NCBI GenBank assembly: GCA_959347315.1
Contig: OY365817.1
Span: 2,011,295 to 2,075,294, forward strand
Length of the DNA: 64,000 nucleotides
Source: Bimastos eiseni
Taxonomy: Eukaryota; Annelida; Clitellata; Crassiclitellata; Lumbricidae
Direction of reading: 5' to 3'
Every line of letters starts with the position of its first letter. The first letter of the stretch is position 1. Below the pieces are notes generated by a model. That model worked only from the letters and a program-made list of their open reading frames with translations, made no database searches and had not been told where the DNA came from. Position numbers and translations under genes: made by a program. Positions 57,931 to 64,000 of this stretch are shown piece by piece.

Positions 57931-59779
57931 TATGGTGACTGAAGTCGACAGAAATTGGTCGTAGTTTGTCCTGAAGACGTCGTTAAGAATCGACGATCTG
58001 GACAATTGCAGAAGTCAATGGTTTGTCAAACATCGCTTCCAAGCGAGGCCAGTCGGAGATTTCCGGAGAAGAGACGGGAATGGCCGAGCGTGTAAACGAC
58101 GACGAGAGACTTGTACTTTGGTATAGGACACCACAGGTTATCTTATCCAATGTAGCGTTTAGTGTTGGACACAGAAGTCGATGTGTATATCTATATCCCT
58201 TCTGGGTCTCCTGTGGTCAATGCTATTCCAAAAAATTGTGTTTATGTATTATAATAAATAGAGTACAATACCATTTCTTAAATGATTGATCGACTAAAGT
58301 GGCTAGAACGACTATTGACTGACCACAAACAAGTTGAGGGCAATACAATCCAGTTCTGTATGGTAAGGTTAAAAAAAACAAGAAGTAGTGGCGTCAGGCG
58401 GTGCTGAGAGAGAGGGGGTAACATTGGATTTTCAACCCAGCAATGCAAATTTTATTATATTGTCACCATATCGCTATTTCTGAGAATTGTTCAAGAATTC
58501 ATTCGTCCGTTGTTTATTGTCTATTTCCAGCATCGGTGATCGTAAGTTTAAAACTTCTGTAGCGCCAATTGATAGCTTGGCATCATCTCAGTCATGAGCA
58601 CTGCCTCGAATTAGAGGGGTCGTTTAAAGTGTAGTTCGAGGGAGGACAGTGGTCAGTTTGCAGAGGGTCAGAGGAGGCAAAGTAGCTGTTAAGGCGGGTT
58701 TCGTCTATTGATCGATAATCAGAAGGTGGATCAGAAGATTTACGAGCATAAGAAGATCCGAAGAATTTGGGTAAGACGTCTTGAAAAAGTAAAACTTGAG
58801 TTTCGAGTGAAACGATCGAGGGGTAATGGATAGATGAGCCTGATACAGATGATGGTGGGTGATAGGCTATGATGGCAGAGGATCCGAAAAAGCGAGGAAT
58901 TCAGGGGGCAGACAGATAGGCCCATTTTAATTGTAAAAACCTTAAATAGCTCGTCACCAAATGTCTGATATTTAAATAGGCATATAATATGGAACTAATT
59001 ATAAACTCATACATACAAATGCTTCGACTGTATACTCAACACTGTCCTAACTGAAAGTAGTTTCAGCTATTTTAATCTAGAGAGCAAATTCTGTTTTATT
59101 TATTCATTTAAACTCATATTAATGAATCAATATACTAAAATGATCGCATATTCCATTCTAGTGGTTTATAATGTCGTCATCAAACGCAGTTGTCGTTTCA
59201 CAGCAAATGAATCAGAATTATGCGCTGGAGAGATTGGTTGAGATAATTAAGAGAAATCAGAAGTCAGGCGACGGTGGATATGCAAATTGAAACGAATGAG
59301 TCTTAGGACCAGACCTGAATGACAACAAATCCCTGAAAGAAGACGACGAACTGGGCAATGAATTGCTAAGCTTTGGACCAACCAACGCAGGCGCAGGCGA
59401 GTGTCCAGTATACCCCGCGGATGGAAAGTACAACAAAGGTAAGTCTGTTAGTCAGGTGCATCACCCTCGCCTCTATTGATGCCAGTGCTTTTATTATGAT
59501 TAGTTTTACCCCGAGATACATTTTGTTCCATGAGGATTGTTGAAGTTATGGGAACACTGTTCTGGAACAGTGCTCCCTTGGCAGAAGGTTTATCGGTGGA
59601 AAAGGCGCTATAAATTGAAGCTCTAGTATGTTCATATGGATATGAGTAGTAATCTATTATTCTCTGGTATTTGGAAGGCGGTAGACGCCGGAGGTGGACC
59701 AGAGCAATGCCATCAGTGGACCCAGAGTTTCAAAGGCCAAGGGTACAATGCAGTATATATGATGAAAATATCTGTATGT
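57931..59779. other. Sequence without recognised genes
   Basis: 59545-59625 ends in AAAAGGCGCTATAAATTGAA, a possible plus-strand LINE/SINE tail. No gene recognised. Confidence 0.4.
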
Positions 59780-60377
59780 TTAGTTCCTCTGTATGTTTAT
59801 GCTTCTATCTGTTCCGGTCTCTGCTGCAGCACCTGCGACCTCGGCCGATGATCTGGTGCCACCGTATGATTCTGCCAGAGTGTCGATAACATTGAAGTTC
59901 TCTGAAAGGCATTCGGCATCCTCCCGCTGGACGAGAGTTACGCCATCTGGATAGACGTCTCTTATCAGATCTGGCCAGTCCTGTATACGCTCCTTCGTAG
60001 CCTGGAAGCCAGCTTTAGCGAGGCCAGGGCAAATTATATCTTTTAATCAGGCGTGTCTGGCAGTCCGATCCAGCCCCAAGGCTGCCTCAGATGCCGTGTG
60101 AGCCGTACTCTTGGACCGTCGTCGTTATACAAGGGGCAATCGTCAGCGGCAAATAAATGATCGAACCGAAGGCAAAGAGAGAGAGGAGACCTGTTGCAAT
60201 ACGGAATGCCTCATCATTCAGCCTCAATCCACAAGCGCTCGTGGGAATGGGAAGGTGCCAATCACCCGCCCGTGATGAGACGACTGCCTGCAAGTTACCT
60301 CCTCGTCCGGTGGCAATCAGTTGCTTTCCATGTCTGGAAAGCCACCAGAAGGCGAGTTTGTTTGGGTAGTGTAGCAC
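59780..60377 (-). pseudogene. Non-LTR retrotransposon C-terminal fragment
   Basis: On minus: ACGLRLNDEAFRIATGL (about 60195-60245) matches the GxRLDDExxRIAxGLRLG block near the C terminus of the same broad LINE class as 9540-10412. After frame changes come AKAGFQATKERIQDWPDLIR, YPDGVTLVQRED and FNVIDTLAESYGG, then EVAGAAAETG, ending in TAA at 59780-59782. These correspond to the family's RPDGxTLxPW and DTLAxSY--AGAAAE end. The His/Cys-rich middle is lost. It is a broken copy. Confidence 0.75.
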
Positions 60378-61870
60378 CAGAATATTGTAATTGCAAATAT
60401 TGTTATTATAATTATTACTATTATTACTTTTACTATTTGTTTTATTACTCTAATTATCATTATTTATCAGAGGTAGATATGATATTTCAGGTGATAAAAA
60501 TTGTCCGGAGACAGATAACTGTCATTATCAATATCAATATAGCTATCATTCAATAAATCGAGTTTTTATTGAAACAAATCAAACAGCAACAGACTAATAA
60601 GGAAATATTAAAGGGGGATTTGACTATGAACACTAGGAGAGAAAATTCCTAATGGACCTAAGTCTCGCAAAACGGGTGGTACCCGTTACGTCTTCAGTGA
60701 GAGCGGCGAGGCGACCAAAAAGGCACAATTTGAAACTGTGGAAATTAACTGGTTGACAAAGACATACGTGAGCAAAGGAAATTCCGATTGCACAAGATGG
60801 GACATTAATGTTAGTGAATTTGAGCCAGGATATGATTACGATGTTTGAATTCGAATAAGGATAAGTTCTGTATCTCCTGTGGAAACCTGTTCCAGGTCAT
60901 TGGGTCAGTGACTGTCACTGAAAACTGATGAGTTCTGGTTGAAACAAAATTAGGCTTTCAGTTCTCGAGTCAGGTGTAGTTTGCTGCCCAATATGATATT
61001 AGATAGGGATGGACTGGAGTAGAGATTGGTGTGTAAGTTGGTGGTAACACTCTTTTGCTACCTTGGACGTTACATTAGCGATGTTTCTAGTTCAGTGATT
61101 GATTGGTCTATGAAAACGACTAAGAATTTGACTGATAGAGTTTTGGCGATTGGAATGTTATTTATCAACTTAAGCATTTCAGAGTGTGCAGGCTGCTTGC
61201 GGTGAGAAGCGAATAAAATATAGTAATGTTCACAACATCCAGAGACGGTTCATAAGTGGCGACCGTCATTAATAGTACTGTTGTCAGTCCACAGTTGAAT
61301 AGTATTACTTTACAGTATAAGCAACTAGTCACAGATACCGGCTGAGATATATCGAAAAAATCGATCACACACTTCGAGTGAGATGATTCCGAAAGAACGA
61401 ACAGTTAAGACTGAGAGTTTCAAAAGCTAGGAGCAGTTCTAATATTCGCAATTACCAGACACAGACAACCCATGTAAATGTACTGCGTTGTCGATCTATT
61501 TGAATGTATCAGCAGTTTCTACTGGGTAGACCTACACGTCCCCTATAACCAGCTGCTGCTGAATCCCTCGACTCTGTGGATAAGAATCAATTGATCTCAA
61601 CAGAGCGGAAACGGGTTCCGATGATATGTCGAAAAGCAGAAAGTGTCGACAAGCGGAATCAAGTCTCGACAGCTTCAGAGTAAACGCTGAGAGAACGAAA
61701 GAAAAAACGAGGGAGAAGGAGGGAGAATCACCGGTTCAAAAAATGCGATGATTGAGGAGTCTGGGAAGGGAAACCTGTGGAGGAAGAAGGAGTTTGATCG
61801 ATGAATTACTGGTGGAAGAACGACGGCGTGGAGAAAGCGCTGCATAGAAAGTGCCCGATTGGGAAAGAGT
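60378..61870. other. Sequence without firm genes
   Basis: TTA-rich 60395-60470. The plus strand near 61050-61145 reads FCYLGRYISD and a following TTKNLTDRVLAIG, reminiscent of a LINE segment, too short and isolated to call. Confidence 0.35.
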
Positions 61871-61874
61871 CTGA

Positions 61875-62640
61875 ATGGAGGAAAAAAGATGGAAGGAGGT
61901 ATAGGAGAATGGATGGATGGGTGGATGAATAGGTTGGACCGATGGGTGAAAAAGGATGGAAGGATAGATGGATCGGTGGATAGATGGATGGCTAGATGTT
62001 GGATGGACTGATTGATGGATATATGGACCGATTAATAGTAGATGTATTTATAATGGATGGAAAGAAGGCCGGATGGACAGACAGATAATGGATCAGTTGA
62101 TGGGTAATGGATGCACATATTTATTCTATACAGATTCATAGTAGATGGCTATAAAATGGATGAATGGACGGATGGATGGATGGATGACATTAGATGATGT
62201 GCGAGTAGATGTATGTGTGGTGACGAAAGAGTGGGATACTAATGGATAAACAGATGGAAGTAAAAAATGGGTAAATGACGGTCGAATCAAAGCCAGAATG
62301 GAATCCATTCAAATGAATGATGAAATTGTGAATCAAACCAACAGCTAATGAATGAACGACACATTAACGATGAAATAATGAATGATCGAATGTTGAACGA
62401 AAGAAAAAATAAATCAATGGGTGAATAAATTCTTGAACAAATGAACGAACGACCGTTGAAAGTATACACAATTGAACGGATGACCAAAATTAATGACTTG
62501 AAGAATATTGAAGTTAAACGAATAAACAGATGAATTAATGACTGTCGCACGAACGAACACAATTGAATGAACGAAAGAACGGATGGATGGATGAATAAGA
62601 AGAAATGAATGAAGGAACGAACGAATAAGTAGCAGTTAAA
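61875..62640. repeat. Degenerate GATG / GAAC tetranucleotide DNA
   Basis: GGATGGATGGATG runs (61880-62190), then AATGAACGAA-type repeats (62310-62630). Confidence 0.8.
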
Positions 62641-64000
62641 TTTAAATTACCCGATCGTTTCACATAACGCCAGAATAGCATCCAGGTCTTACATTCTAAA
62701 TACGTCAAGCCCTCCTCCTCCTCCTCCTCCTATTCCTCCTTCACCTCTTTTCTTGCAACAATTATAACTCAACGTAATACAACGTCGACTCGTTAGACGG
62801 AGAGAGAGAGAGGTACACCACGACCGTGTTGGCTTTTCCTTTTCTTCTTCGACCAAACCAACCGCCCGACTGCGCACCTCCTCGTAGTCCGCTCCCTCAC
62901 AATATCTCATGCACAACGCGTCGCTTGCAGGCAGGCGCTTGTCGCCACAGCTGACCAGAGGTGTTGTAAGAAATTAAGACTCGAGGGGAAATTAGTTCCG
63001 AACAACAGAAGTTCCTAGAAACGTCGCCAATGGGGTCCTGACCAAGCCAGAGGACTAAACTTGTTTCTGAATTGAAATAATTTATAAACAATATTGTATT
63101 GTTCTGTCGATGTGTTTTTGCTCCAGATTCAAATTGCATTAGTGGTAACCGACTGGATAGATAGAGCGACTGCCAGGCAATGCGTTCAACCCTCCTCCTC
63201 CTCCTCCTCCTCTGAGTGAGTCATTCAATCGATTGATGCAATTGGATAGCATGTATGTAGCGTGATGCACCAATGTTTAGGCCGAGCAGCACAAAATAAT
63301 GTTTGACTGTCTGACCTTGAACAAGTACTTTTATTTGACTCAGTGGTGCTAAAATTAAACTGCTCATGTAGTCGAACTGTGTACAGTTATACATGACCGA
63401 TTGCCATGTGAATGTGAAAAACAATTAGATTGAAGTTCAATACAGATTTCTTGTGTTTTAAAAGAAAGAAGATAAACATGAAAACAAAGCGTTGAACGGC
63501 GTCAACGTCAAGTATACATGTAATAGCCACGATTACCAGATGATAGCCATTTGTGAGTGAATGAGAAAGAGGAGGTGGAAGAAAGTTGAGATATAGGTCA
63601 CTGAGAACAAGATAGGTGACAGTGGTACTTAATAAATCCATAATAATACATATACTAGTAATAAAAAATAATTAAAATAATAAAAACAAAAGCAATAATG
63701 GCAAAATAAACTAAAATAGTAATAATAATTGAAGTAGGAATAACGAGAATAATGATGACAAGTTGAATGCTCCGGAATTTTCCAGATTTCAACATAACGT
63801 TGTCTCATAAAATGCTGCAAGTTTACTTCGAAATACATAAGTAATAGTTACAATTTTACCATTTAGTTTCCTCTACAACTTGACACATAGTGCTTAGAAC
63901 ATTGCTTATGGACAGCAATGTTGTGTTTCCTTTAATTTAACTGTTTTATATGCGTAGGTCTTCTAAGGAGAGTGGGGTTCTTTGGTCAAGTGCTGTTAAG
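62641..64000. other. Sequence without recognised genes
   Basis: (CTC)n at 62705-62730 and 63192-63212. AATAAT-rich 63640-63740. No gene seen. Confidence 0.4.

Noticed and set aside
59130..59165. Minus reading RMEYA, resembling the PDE1 segment KNIEYAA
   Set aside because: The match ends at once on both sides.
61025..61190. LINE-like FCYLGRYISD segment
   Set aside because: Only one short block is visible, with no second motif in order.

Overview
The window is animal nuclear DNA: AT-rich, gene-poor and full of repeats, with spliced exons, decayed retrotransposons, short non-autonomous DNA transposons, tRNA-derived SINEs and very long minisatellites. The only host gene I can name is a Ca2+/calmodulin-dependent cyclic-nucleotide phosphodiesterase (PDE1). 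Three of its exons lie on the minus strand at 22930-23118, 4770-4886 and 112-252. The protein looks like an invertebrate PDE1. A marine invertebrate such as a mollusc would fit the repeat content, but the sequence alone does not settle this.

Layout. 1-23 kb is the PDE1 interval, with introns of about 4.5 kb and 18 kb. The introns carry a hAT element (2702-3164), CR1/L2-like LINE remains with a 3' hairpin (5454-5860), an RT-type LINE fragment (9540-10412) joined to a dispersed 0.8 kb repeat (again at 19016-19845), a LINE on the minus strand split by about 115 copies of an 11-bp repeat (12863-14879), and a foldback element with GCGCC-rich arms (20484-21161). 23-38 kb is mostly degenerate DNA: SINE copies, an inverted-repeat element (29486-29647), a second hAT copy (31364-32157), a Harbinger-like element (33343-34218), a decayed coding region (36304-36815) and a 51-bp SINE stump (37234-37284). 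38-48 kb has a three-level nest of transposons (41583-43201), a 173-bp hAT-like element (45032-45204) and two tRNA-derived SINEs. 48-58 kb is a minisatellite belt. Its largest array is a 36-bp repeat over 3.1 kb with higher-order structure (50985-54130), next to a CpG-rich stretch. 58-64 kb has one more LINE remnant on the minus strand (59780-60377) and degenerate tetranucleotide repeats.

How the parts relate. PDE1 hydrolyses cAMP and cGMP under calmodulin control. The visible exons give the segment before the catalytic domain and its beginning, including the first catalytic and metal-binding histidines. The exons for the calmodulin-binding N terminus should lie beyond 23118, and the rest of the catalytic domain beyond position 1. 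All other coding traces are transposon-derived and broken. At least five DNA transposons have exact 8-bp target duplications, so hAT-type activity has shaped this locus repeatedly.
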